Origin: Gelatiniphilus marinus
GTDB taxonomy: Bacteria; Bacteroidota; Bacteroidia; Flavobacteriales; Flavobacteriaceae
DNA length: 64,000 nucleotides
NCBI RefSeq assembly: GCF_042678305.1
Contig: NZ_JBHUDT010000001.1
Reading direction: 5' to 3' (one strand)
A program made the position numbers and the translations under genes. The notes under the pieces are model-generated. The model saw only the letters and a program-made list of their open reading frames with translations. It was not told where the DNA came from and did not search any database. This document shows positions 33,904 to 41,846 of the stretch, piece by piece (the stretch's first letter is position 1; each line of letters starts with the position of its first letter).

Positions 33904-35283
33904 TTATAGTTTATTGGTTTTTAATCGGGCTTTATATGCCGCCAATTCTTTTATCACTTTTGGAGCGAGTATTATAGTCGATAACATAGTAGGTATGGCC
34001 ATTAAAGCGAATACGCCATCAATTAGGTTAATCATCATATCCAAAGTTGTTGTTGCCCCCAAAATAATACTGGCGATATAAAAATAATTGTAATAATGTT
34101 TTTTATCGGCACCAATTAAAAACGATAAACATTTAGATCCGTAATATGAAAAAGAAAACAACGAAGAGATACTAAACACCGCAATACAAACCAATAACAA
34201 ATACTTACCAAATCCGGGTATGGCTTTGCCAAAGGCAGAGGCTGTTAAACTCACCCCATTATTGGCTGTGGTTTCCCAAACGCCTGTAACCAAAATGGCT
34301 AGAGCGGTAAGCGTACAAACAATTAAGGTGTCTATTGCCGGCCCCAACATAGCAACTAAACCTTCGCGCACAGGCTCATCGGTTTTTGCGGCACCGTGCG
34401 CTAAAGGCGCTGTACCAATACCAGCTTCGTTTGAAAAAGCACCACGTTTAATTCCCAATAAAATCAATCCGCCAACAACACCACCAAAAAAAGCATCGCC
34501 TTTAAAGTTATTGGCCGCAAAAGCATCGGTAAAAATCATGGCAAAATATTTTGGAACCTCTTCAATATTTACAACCAAAATAATCATAACAGAAACAAAA
34601 TAAAGCAATACCATAGATGGCACGAGTTTAGCTGCTGTTTTACTAATACGCCCAATGCCACCAAGAATAACAACGGCTGTAATGCTAACCAGCACCAAGC
34701 CAATAATTAGGTTAGAGGCAAATCCAACTTCAACTCCGTTGGGCTTGAGCAAGATATCGTTTATAGCTTGCGTAAGCTGGTTTACATTAAAAACTGGTAA
34801 AGCACCAACTAAACCACAAACGCTAAACATAATAGCTAAAGGTTTCCAAGATTTACCCAAGCCTTCCATAATAAAATACATGGGGCCACCTTGTAGCTCG
34901 CCATTACTATCTTTCCCTCTAAACATAATGGCCAATGTAGAAGTGAAAAATTTAGTGGACATACCCACAACGGCACTTACCCACATCCAAAAAACAGCTC
35001 CGGGACCACCAATTGAAATAGCCACGGCAACACCAGCAATATTGCCCATACCTATAGTTGAAGAAAGCGCCGTAGTTAATGCTTGAAAATGGCTTATTTG
35101 CCCCGGATCGTTCGGGTCGTCGTACCTACCGCGAAGCACTTGTACCGCATGCCCAATTAAACGAAATGTTGCAAACCTAGACCGAATTAACAAGTATAAT
35201 CCGCCACCAATAAGAAGCACGAGCAAGGGCAACCCCCACATGGCACTAGAAAAATCGGCAGTAAACTGTTTAAGTTGTTCCAT
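33904..35283 (-). CDS. Sodium:alanine symporter (AGCS family)
   Basis: This 459-residue inner-membrane transporter has about eleven helices and couples uptake of alanine or glycine to sodium. Seen: GNIAGVAVAISIGGPGAVFWMW-type region (positions 80-101; the core is GPGAVFWMW), GGPMYFI, KRGAFSNEAGIGTAP and FSISSLFSFSYYG, all AGCS landmarks. It converges on the exonuclease gene. The 328 bases upstream hold no further gene. Confidence 0.9.
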   Translation of the reverse strand: MEQLKQFTADFSSAMWGLPLLVLLIGGGLYLLIRSRFATFRLIGHAVQVLRGRYDDPNDPGQISHFQALTTALSSTIGMGNIAGVAVAISIGGPGAVFWMWVSAVVGMSTKFFTSTLAIMFRGKDSNGELQGGPMYFIMEGLGKSWKPLAIMFSVCGLVGALPVFNVNQLTQAINDILLKPNGVEVGFASNLIIGLVLVSITAVVILGGIGRISKTAAKLVPSMVLLYFVSVMIILVVNIEEVPKYFAMIFTDAFAANNFKGDAFFGGVVGGLILLGIKRGAFSNEAGIGTAPLAHGAAKTDEPVREGLVAMLGPAIDTLIVCTLTALAILVTGVWETTANNGVSLTASAFGKAIPGFGKYLLLVCIAVFSISSLFSFSYYGSKCLSFLIGADKKHYYNYFYIASIILGATTTLDMMINLIDGVFALMAIPTMLSTIILAPKVIKELAAYKARLKTNKL

Positions 35284-35611
35284 AAAAATGAGTTAGTTTA
35301 TGTTATAAATGTATTAAAGATGCGTGAAACTATTAAAATTGTTTATACTTTAATAACAATATGCCATAAAATCAATTGAAATAAAATTACTTTAATACAA
35401 ATTACCAACCATTAGTACAACGTTTTAATGGCTTTAAATGAATTTTTAGCAGACAGAATCAGGCTATCTTTAAAAAAAAACAAGTGGTTTTTCAGAAATA
35501 AAATTAATGGGCGGTCTGTGCATTAAAACCCATAACAAAAGCAAGCAAGAAGAAAAAGCAATTCAATTTTTAAGTTTTATATTTGCTAAAAAAATTGCTA
35601 CCAACCAGATT
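35284..35611. other. Divergent spacer before TonB receptor
   Basis: About 330 A+T-rich bases between divergent genes. No TAnnTTTG match or stable hairpin was seen. A frame extension of the receptor to 35507 lies here and is not considered coding. Confidence 0.5.
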
Positions 35612-37984
35612 ATGCACAAAAACCTTACTGTAATTTTACTCATCTTAGTTGCATGCCCATTTGTTTTGGCTCAAAACCCTCAAATTCTAATTACCGGAAA
35701 AGTTTTAGAAAGCAACAACAACCTTCCTATAGAATACGCCACCATAGCCGTATTAGACAACAGTACCAAAACCCCTTTAACTGGCGCCATAACATCGCTA
35801 GACGGTACATTTGCCTTTTATACCAAGGATACCGATTTTTATATTGAAGTTAGTTTTATGGGTTTTAAAACAAGGACTTTCAAAGATTTTGAAATTAAAG
35901 AAAACACTATTAATCTAAAAACCATTGTATTAACCGAAGACAATTTAGCTTTAGGCGAAGTTGTGGTTCGTGCCGAAAAATCACAAATGGAATTTAAATT
36001 AGATAAGCGTGTGTTTAATGTAGGTACAGATTTAAGTTCTACAGGAGCTAGCTCTTTAGAAGTTTTAAATAACATACCCTCTGTAAATGTGAATATTGAG
36101 GGCGAAATAAGTTTAAGAGGCAGCCAAGGTGTGCAAATACTTATTAACGGCAAACCCTCTGTTCTTGCTAGTGCAGATGGTAATGCCTTAGGGAGTATTA
36201 CCGCAGATATGATTGATAAAATAGAGGTTATTACCAACCCTTCTGCAAAATACGATGCCGAGGGTACTTCGGGTATTATAAACATAATATTAAAAAAATC
36301 TGAAAAACGCGGCATAAATGGGTCGGCGACTTTAAATATTGGGGTTCCTAATAGCAATAGCTTTGGTTTGAGCGTAAACAAGCGTACCGAAAAATTCAAT
36401 CTGTTTAGCCAATTAGGGTTTGGCATTCGTACCTATCCAGATGAGCGTAAATCCATCAATCAAGATTTAATAAACAACACGACCATAAATAGCTTTGGCG
36501 AAAGTGAATTTGATGAAAAATTTGCAAACATCCTTATTGGTGCCGATTATCATATAAACAGCAACAACGTTTTAACGCTCTCGGGCTCTTATGCTTACGA
36601 GGTTGAAGACCAATGGTCTGAAACCAATTTCAATCAAACAAACGCCTCAAATACCACGACCAACAGTTGGCTTCGCGATGAAAAAACAGAAGCAGACAAC
36701 CCAAAACTTCGTTACGAATTACAATACAAAAAAGACTTTAAAAGGCACAAAGAACAAAGTTTATTGTTTAGTGCTTTAGGAAGTTCTTTTAGAAAAGATC
36801 AATTTTCAGATTTCGATAACACTTTTATTTTAGGTAGTAATGAAGATTTTAAACAAAAAACAAGAACCGATTATGCTTTAGAAGATTACACCTTCAAGTT
36901 AGATTATACCCATCCTTTTTTAGATAAATACACCATAGAAACAGGCTCGCAATATGTTATTAATAGCGTATCAAACGATTTTGCAGTAAGCAATTTATTT
37001 AATAATGAATGGGTTAACAACCCAGATTTAACCAATGTATTCGATTTTAACCAAAAGGTTTTAGGCCTTTACACTACGGCCGCTTACGAAGGCGATATTT
37101 GGGGACTTAAAATTGGGGTAAGGTTAGAGCACACCAACCTTAACACTTTACTGAGAACCACCAACGAAAGCAACCAAAACAACTATGCTAACCTGTTTCC
37201 AAGCATTCATACATCATTTAAGTTAAACGCTAGTTTTTCGTTACAGGCCGGATATTCAAAAAGAATCAGGCGACCCGGGCTCAGGGAGCTAAATCCGTTT
37301 TCAAACATCCGAAACAACTTTAGCATCTCTAAAGGCAATCCAGATTTAAAACCAGAATACACAGATTCTTACGAGATTACAAGCATACATAAAATTGGCA
37401 AGGCCTCATTAAATTTTAGTTTGTATAACCGCTATACCGTTGATGTTGTTGAGCGTATTTCAACATTTAATAATAACATAAGCACCTCAAGACCAGAAAA
37501 TGTGGGCACAAATACAACCACAGGTTTTGAAGCCAACGGAAAATACGCACCATCAAATTGGTTTTCTGTACAAGGCGATTTTAATATCAACTATTTTTCC
37601 AGAAATGGTTTTTTTGAAACTACCTCATTCAATTTTAAAGGTAATCAATGGGCCAGCAGCTTAACCACTAAATTTAAACTTCCTGCCGATTTTGATATAG
37701 AAATATCTGCAGATTATAGGTCCAAATACAAAACCGTGCAAACTGTAATTGCAGATAACCTATTTGCAGATTTAGGTTTAAGAAAAAAAATCCTTAAAGG
37801 AAAAGTTATTTTAAATTTAAGTATTCGCGATGTTTTTGCTTCCAGAATAAACCAAACCACCACCACACAACCAGACTTTTATTTGTTTAATAGCAGAAAA
37901 CGCGGGCGCTTTGTAAACTTTGGTATTAGTTATGGTTTTGGCAAAGGAGAAGCCATGGAGTTTTCTGGCCAAAGAAGACGTTAA
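35612..37984 (+). CDS. TonB-dependent outer-membrane receptor
   Basis: This protein has 790 residues from the start MHKNLTVILLILVACPF, which gives a proper signal peptide ending VLAQ; 35 extra upstream codons are not protein-like. Order: carboxypeptidase-regulatory-like beta domain (about 25-110), plug domain with SLRGSQGVQILINGKPS and NPSAKYDAEGTSGIINI, then a 22-strand-type barrel (about 240-790). It belongs to the outer-membrane beta-barrel family with a Cna-B-like N-terminus. The ligand is unknown. It is monocistronic and no SusD partner is adjacent. Confidence 0.87.
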   Translation: MHKNLTVILLILVACPFVLAQNPQILITGKVLESNNNLPIEYATIAVLDNSTKTPLTGAITSLDGTFAFYTKDTDFYIEVSFMGFKTRTFKDFEIKENTINLKTIVLTEDNLALGEVVVRAEKSQMEFKLDKRVFNVGTDLSSTGASSLEVLNNIPSVNVNIEGEISLRGSQGVQILINGKPSVLASADGNALGSITADMIDKIEVITNPSAKYDAEGTSGIINIILKKSEKRGINGSATLNIGVPNSNSFGLSVNKRTEKFNLFSQLGFGIRTYPDERKSINQDLINNTTINSFGESEFDEKFANILIGADYHINSNNVLTLSGSYAYEVEDQWSETNFNQTNASNTTTNSWLRDEKTEADNPKLRYELQYKKDFKRHKEQSLLFSALGSSFRKDQFSDFDNTFILGSNEDFKQKTRTDYALEDYTFKLDYTHPFLDKYTIETGSQYVINSVSNDFAVSNLFNNEWVNNPDLTNVFDFNQKVLGLYTTAAYEGDIWGLKIGVRLEHTNLNTLLRTTNESNQNNYANLFPSIHTSFKLNASFSLQAGYSKRIRRPGLRELNPFSNIRNNFSISKGNPDLKPEYTDSYEITSIHKIGKASLNFSLYNRYTVDVVERISTFNNNISTSRPENVGTNTTTGFEANGKYAPSNWFSVQGDFNINYFSRNGFFETTSFNFKGNQWASSLTTKFKLPADFDIEISADYRSKYKTVQTVIADNLFADLGLRKKILKGKVILNLSIRDVFASRINQTTTTQPDFYLFNSRKRGRFVNFGISYGFGKGEAMEFSGQRRR

Positions 37985-38014
37985 ACCAACCTAAAAAAAC
38001 CCAAACAATTAAAT

Positions 38015-38022
38015 TACCTTTG
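38015..38022 (+). promoter_or_regulatory. Promoter -7 element for trmD
   Basis: TACCTTTG matches TAnnTTTG and lies 50 bases before the trmD start. A TCCCG/CGGGA stem (38026-38047) follows in the leader. Confidence 0.6.
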
Positions 38023-38072
38023 CATCCCGTCGCAATAATTACCGGGAGACATCGGGACTTAAACAAAACTGC

Positions 38073-38750
38073 ATGCGTATAGATATTATAACCGTTTTAC
38101 CAGAATTACTTAAAAGTCCGTTTGAAGCTTCTATTTTAAAACGCGCTATTAATGCGGGCTTGGTTGAAGTTCATTTTCATAACCTACGCGATTATACCAC
38201 AGATAATTATAAAACCATCGACGACACCCAATTTGGTGGTGGCGCAGGTATGGTAATGATGATAGAACCCATCGACAAATGCATTGCCGCCTTAAAAAAA
38301 GAACGCAAATACGACGAGGTTATTTACATGACACCCGATGGCGAAACCCTAAAACAAGGCATTGCCAACCAACTCTCGCTAAAAGAAAACATTATTATTT
38401 TATGCGGCCATTATAAAGGTGTGGACCAACGGGTGCGCGACCATTTTATAACCCGCGAAATATCCATTGGCGACTATGTGCTTTCTGGTGGCGAATTGGG
38501 TGCCGCTGTACTTTGCGATGCTGTAATTAGGTTAATCCCTGGGGTTTTGGGCAATGAGACTTCTGCCCTAACCGATTCGTTTCAAGACAATTTATTAGCG
38601 CCGCCCATTTATACAAAACCACGAGACTATAAAGGATGGAAAGTTCCAGAATTACTCTTCGGCGGCAATTTACCAGAAATTGAAAAATGGCGCGAAGAAC
38701 AAGCCTATTTACGCACCAAAGAACGCCGACCCGACTTATTAAATGATTAA
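38073..38750 (+). CDS. trmD: tRNA (guanine(37)-N1)-methyltransferase
   Basis: TrmD methylates G37 next to the anticodon and prevents frameshifting. It has 225 residues with the trefoil-knot SAM site (LCGHYKGVDQRVRD and EISIGDYVLSGGELGA) and GGGAGMVM in the N-terminal part. All landmarks are present. In most bacteria it lies directly beside rplS; here two small unrelated genes and a repeat separate them. Confidence 0.96.
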   Translation: MRIDIITVLPELLKSPFEASILKRAINAGLVEVHFHNLRDYTTDNYKTIDDTQFGGGAGMVMMIEPIDKCIAALKKERKYDEVIYMTPDGETLKQGIANQLSLKENIIILCGHYKGVDQRVRDHFITREISIGDYVLSGGELGAAVLCDAVIRLIPGVLGNETSALTDSFQDNLLAPPIYTKPRDYKGWKVPELLFGGNLPEIEKWREEQAYLRTKERRPDLLND

Positions 38751-38756
38751 ACAATT

Positions 38757-39077
38757 ATGGAAAACGTAGATGCTTTACAAATGCAATTTGCTATAACTGG
38801 TTTAATTAATGGTTTAATCCATTTAATTATTCTAATAGCTTCAATACTTATAGTTGTAAAAAACAAATCGGTAGCAGCAATACTTTTACTTATTGGCAGC
38901 CTATTAGTTAGCATGGGGTTTGCAGGTGGTTTTATTTATAACGTTTTGGCAGCACAAAAAGGACCTGAAGCTATAGTAAACGCACAAGTAACGCTTAGTT
39001 TTTTTAATGCGTTTTCTTTTTTGGTTTTTGGTATTGGGTTGTTTTTATTGGCTTTAAATTATTATAAGAAAAAGTAA
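38757..39077 (+). CDS. Small four-helix membrane protein
   Basis: This 106-residue hydrophobic protein has three or four membrane helices, starting MENVDALQMQFAITG, six bases after trmD and so probably in its operon. No family recognised. Composition and length resemble small uncharacterised integral membrane proteins of Bacteroidota. Confidence 0.6.
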   Translation: MENVDALQMQFAITGLINGLIHLIILIASILIVVKNKSVAAILLLIGSLLVSMGFAGGFIYNVLAAQKGPEAIVNAQVTLSFFNAFSFLVFGIGLFLLALNYYKKK

Positions 39078-39176
39078 TTATTTTTACGTGATAACAGTAA
39101 CAAAAAAGGTACTATATCCTGATTTATTTATAAGATATCGGCAGTAAAAGTTACGATATAAGAAATTAAACAACAT

Positions 39177-40202
39177 TTGAAAAAAACATTCGGAATATTA
39201 TTTACAATTTCCCTTTTGTTGTTTAGTTGCACTAAATCAACAGTTAATTCTGATCGAAAAAGTGACCTAACAAACTATAACTTTAATAGTAAAATACAGT
39301 CTGTAAAATCTGATCTTTTTAATCTAATTGTTGAAAAAGACACTTTTAAAATTGGAGAAAAAATAAATTCACTCGCACTTGACCGTAATTCACTAATTGA
39401 ATTTAATAGGCTTGGAAATCTGAATTCAACAAAAGAGTTTCTTTATAACGGAAAAGTAATCGAAGAAAATATTTACACATACGATAAAAATGACCTTTTA
39501 GTTAAAAGAAAAGAAATTGACAATTATGGAAAAGGCTCTTTTTTAAATTACGAGTTTAATTACGATTCCAAAGATAGTATCACTAAAATTATAATATCCA
39601 ACGATGAATTTAAGCGAATTGATAAAATTGAGCGAGACGAAAAAAATCGACCAATTAAAAGAGAAATTATTCAAAATGACACTATTCATTTGACTTACAG
39701 TTTCGAATATGACAAAAACAACAATCTGATTTCAGAAAGCGAATTTAAATACGGAAACGTTCCTGTAAAATTAATAGAGAGAAGTTTTAATAATCAAAAC
39801 CTTAAAGAAAAAGAAAAGGTTATCGAGTATAGAACTTGGGACACAATCAGAATAGAAAACAAATACTTTTACGATAAGAACCATAAATTAATTGTTGAGA
39901 AATTCAACATAGAAAATGACTCAATCTTCGACGAAATAATAAATGAGTATCACGAAAATGGAAAACTAAAACAATCTACTTCTAATCTTGGAGGAAATAA
40001 ATTCGCTCTTATTGAGAAAACAATATTTAATGAAAAAGGAGATTTGATTCAAAAAACAGTCAAGACAAGTGATGGAAAAACCGATGACGTTTGGAGTTAT
40101 AAATTTAAATACGATTCTAATAATAATTGGATCGAAAAGACTGAATTTAAAAACAATAAACCATTAAAAATAGTAAAACGAAAAATTGAATATTATGAAT
40201 AA
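39177..40202 (+). CDS. YD-repeat-like lipoprotein, unknown
   Basis: This 341-residue protein has a TTG start (MKKTFGILFTISLLLFSC), the only start giving a full lipoprotein signal with cysteine 18. The mature part is made of loosely repeated units such as YDKNDLLVKRKE, YDKNNNLISESE, YDKNHKLIVEK and YDSNNNWIEK spaced about 40-60 residues, similar to RHS/YD beta-sheet repeats. It has no toxin domain. It lies between trmD and rplS, which are normally neighbours, so it looks like a later insertion. Its base composition (very A-rich) differs from trmD. Confidence 0.65.
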   Translation: MKKTFGILFTISLLLFSCTKSTVNSDRKSDLTNYNFNSKIQSVKSDLFNLIVEKDTFKIGEKINSLALDRNSLIEFNRLGNLNSTKEFLYNGKVIEENIYTYDKNDLLVKRKEIDNYGKGSFLNYEFNYDSKDSITKIIISNDEFKRIDKIERDEKNRPIKREIIQNDTIHLTYSFEYDKNNNLISESEFKYGNVPVKLIERSFNNQNLKEKEKVIEYRTWDTIRIENKYFYDKNHKLIVEKFNIENDSIFDEIINEYHENGKLKQSTSNLGGNKFALIEKTIFNEKGDLIQKTVKTSDGKTDDVWSYKFKYDSNNNWIEKTEFKNNKPLKIVKRKIEYYE

Positions 40203-40278
40203 ATACATTGCCTAACGTATATAACAAATATAATAACACTTAATTTTTTACGAAAAGCTTTTTAGAATTACTGAAGCC

Positions 40279-40361
40279 GTGTTAAGGATTGAACGGCATG
40301 TTTGAAATCCTTTTTGCATTTTTCAGCAAAAAGATTGAGTAGTGAAAGCCTGACTTTTTGC
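40279..40361 (+). repeat. GCGTTA-type element, degenerate copy D
   Basis: GTTAAGGATTGAACGGCATG followed by TTTGAA matches the left half of copy A, and GAGTAGTGAAAGCCTGAC matches its right half. The tips and the middle have decayed. Confidence 0.6.
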
Positions 40362-40430
40362 TTTTACAAAACATAAAATGATTACTAAATTTTAAGCAAA
40401 AAGGAACACCCCAAAAAAAGCAATTATTAA

Positions 40431-40460
40431 TTGTGCATTGTTAATTATTAATTATCTTTG
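40431..40460 (+). promoter_or_regulatory. rplS promoter
   Basis: TTG (40431-40433), exactly 19 bases, then TATCTTTG (40453-40460): an ideal match to the Bacteroidota vegetative promoter. Leader of about 68 bases. Confidence 0.8.
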
Positions 40461-40534
40461 CACCCAATTTCGGGTTAACCTCTGGCGAAAATCGTGAATG
40501 TTGTTCTGAATTAACTATAATTAAATTTAAAGAT

Positions 40535-40885
40535 ATGGAATCTTTATTAAAATTTGTTCAAGACGAGTTTGTAACAAAAAAGAACTTTCCAGAGTTTTCA
40601 GCTGGAGATACAATTACAGTATTTTATGAAATTAGAGAGGGCGAAAAAGTTCGTACCCAGTTTTTTAGAGGTGTTGTAATTCAAAGAAGAGGTTCTGGTA
40701 CTTCAGAAACTTTTACAATCAGAAAAATGTCTGGCACTATTGGTGTAGAGCGTATCTTCCCAATTAATTTACCAGCATTGCAAAAAATTGAAGTTAACAA
40801 ACGTGGTGCTGTTCGCAGAGCAAGAATCTACTACTTTAGAGGGCTTACAGGTAAGAAAGCCAGAATTAAAGAACGTAGAAACTAA
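40535..40885 (+). CDS. rplS: 50S ribosomal protein L19
   Basis: L19 (116 residues) sits at the 30S-50S interface. Seen: FSAGDTITVFYEIREGEK, FRGVVIQRRGSG, ERIFPINLPALQKIEV and RRARIYYFRGLTGKKARI, all conserved. It has its own strong promoter and terminator, consistent with separation from trmD. Confidence 0.97.
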   Translation: MESLLKFVQDEFVTKKNFPEFSAGDTITVFYEIREGEKVRTQFFRGVVIQRRGSGTSETFTIRKMSGTIGVERIFPINLPALQKIEVNKRGAVRRARIYYFRGLTGKKARIKERRN

Positions 40886-40910
40886 TACTACCTGCTTCGT
40901 AAATTCTATT

Positions 40911-40940
40911 AAAGCTCTAACAATATGTTGGGGCTTTTTA
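40911..40940 (+). terminator. rplS terminator
   Basis: AAAGCTCTAACA and TGTTGGGGCTTT form a 12-base stem (two G-U pairs) with a three-base loop, followed by TTATT. Confidence 0.8.
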
Positions 40941-41225
40941 TTGTACTTATTTTTGGTTGCTTGTTTAAAACTAAGTTGTTAAGCGCTTCCGCGCATTGTT
41001 GTTATCATAGCAGGCTGCTTATTAAACAAGATTTTATCAACAAATGTTAATAAGTGCGGTTTATAAATGGTTGATATCTAATTGCTTAAAAAAATTGTTT
41101 TTTTATAATCTAGTTGTATATTAGCAACAGACAATAATAACGACCTTGGTTTGGTTTCGTAATTAAAAACGAATTTATATTTAAGTCTATAACAAAAACG
41201 TTCTTAAACATATAATTGTTTTTTT

Positions 41226-41640
41226 AGGTTTGTATGTACCGCGCCCAAGCGTTTGTGAGCAACAAACCCTGACGCTGTAAAAAGTCCCAGATGCTCAAGC
41301 AGATGGAATCTAGTACAGCCGAAAGCTTGAAAAAGTAGCCGTTAACGAAAGTTAAGGCTATAAATAAGGCAATGTCTAGGTTTTACCAAACATGAAAATG
41401 AATGGCTAAACGCAAGGCATCACGAAAAAACAATTTAACCGAAACATTTTGGTAATAGGTCAATACATTTTGAAAATTACCATACAAAATGTTTCATTTG
41501 AAATATCAATACTTGAATTGAAAAGGTTTTTTGAAAATTAAAACCCCTTTAACAGCAATGCTAAATAGGTCATGTAAGGTTATTTCAAAGAAAGCCATGT
41601 CAAAGTAGATTAAATTCTACAGTGATATGGCTTTTATTTT
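41226..41640 (+). ncRNA. Candidate structured RNA of unknown family
   Basis: This gene-free stretch is full of pairings and ends in a terminator. Pairings seen: GGTTTGT 41227-41233 with ACAAACC 41262-41268; GCTGTA 41274-41279 with TACAGC 41314-41319; TCAAGC 41295-41300 with GCTTGA 41325-41330, crossing the previous pair and so forming a pseudoknot. A ten-base hairpin closes a GAAA tetraloop (41336-41360), and a 16-base interrupted stem lies at 41441-41495. The end is AAAGCCAT (41591-41598) / ATGGCTTT (41627-41634) with TATTTT. AGCGT-TTTGT (41248-41256) competes with the first stem for ACAAA, so two folds are possible. Motifs of tmRNA, RNase P, SRP RNA and common riboswitches were looked for and not found. 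Confidence 0.45.
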
Positions 41641-41759
41641 TTATAATTTCTGCACTTCTTTTTTATCAATTTCTTACAAGCGCATTGCTTTTTTGCCATT
41701 CTAACAAATTCGTTTCAAAACGCTTTACTTCGCAAGTCTTTAAAACTTTTATAAAAGTC

Positions 41760-41767
41760 TATTTTTG
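41760..41767 (+). promoter_or_regulatory. Promoter -7 element for icd
   Basis: TATTTTTG matches TAnnTTTG, giving a leader of roughly 75 bases before the icd start. Confidence 0.6.
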
Positions 41768-41846
41768 TATATTCGTTTCGCAAAAAAAGCCAGCAGTAGT
41801 TCTGCGCTTGTTTTTTAGTTACAAACCTATAAAAAAACCAAGGTAA

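Larger units (their letters stand above)
40203..40534. other. Spacer with degenerate repeat and rplS promoter
   Basis: This 332-base gap has no gene. It holds a degraded GCGTTA-type element (40279-40361) and the rplS promoter. Confidence 0.6.

Noticed and set aside
39177..40202. Polymorphic RHS/YD toxin
   Set aside because: There is no toxin tip, no immunity gene and no secretion partner; the repeats are short and the protein ends in the repeat region.
41262..41330. Possible cobalamin riboswitch (short likeness: CTGACGCTGTAA and AAGTCCCAGAT)
   Set aside because: The GCCACTG B12 box and the GGGAA/GGTG core are absent, the unit ends in its own terminator, and the downstream gene is isocitrate dehydrogenase, which has no link to B12.
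41622..41846. 74-codon hydrophobic frame ending exactly at icd
   Set aside because: It begins inside a terminator hairpin, contains the icd promoter element (41760-41767) and has A+T-driven composition.
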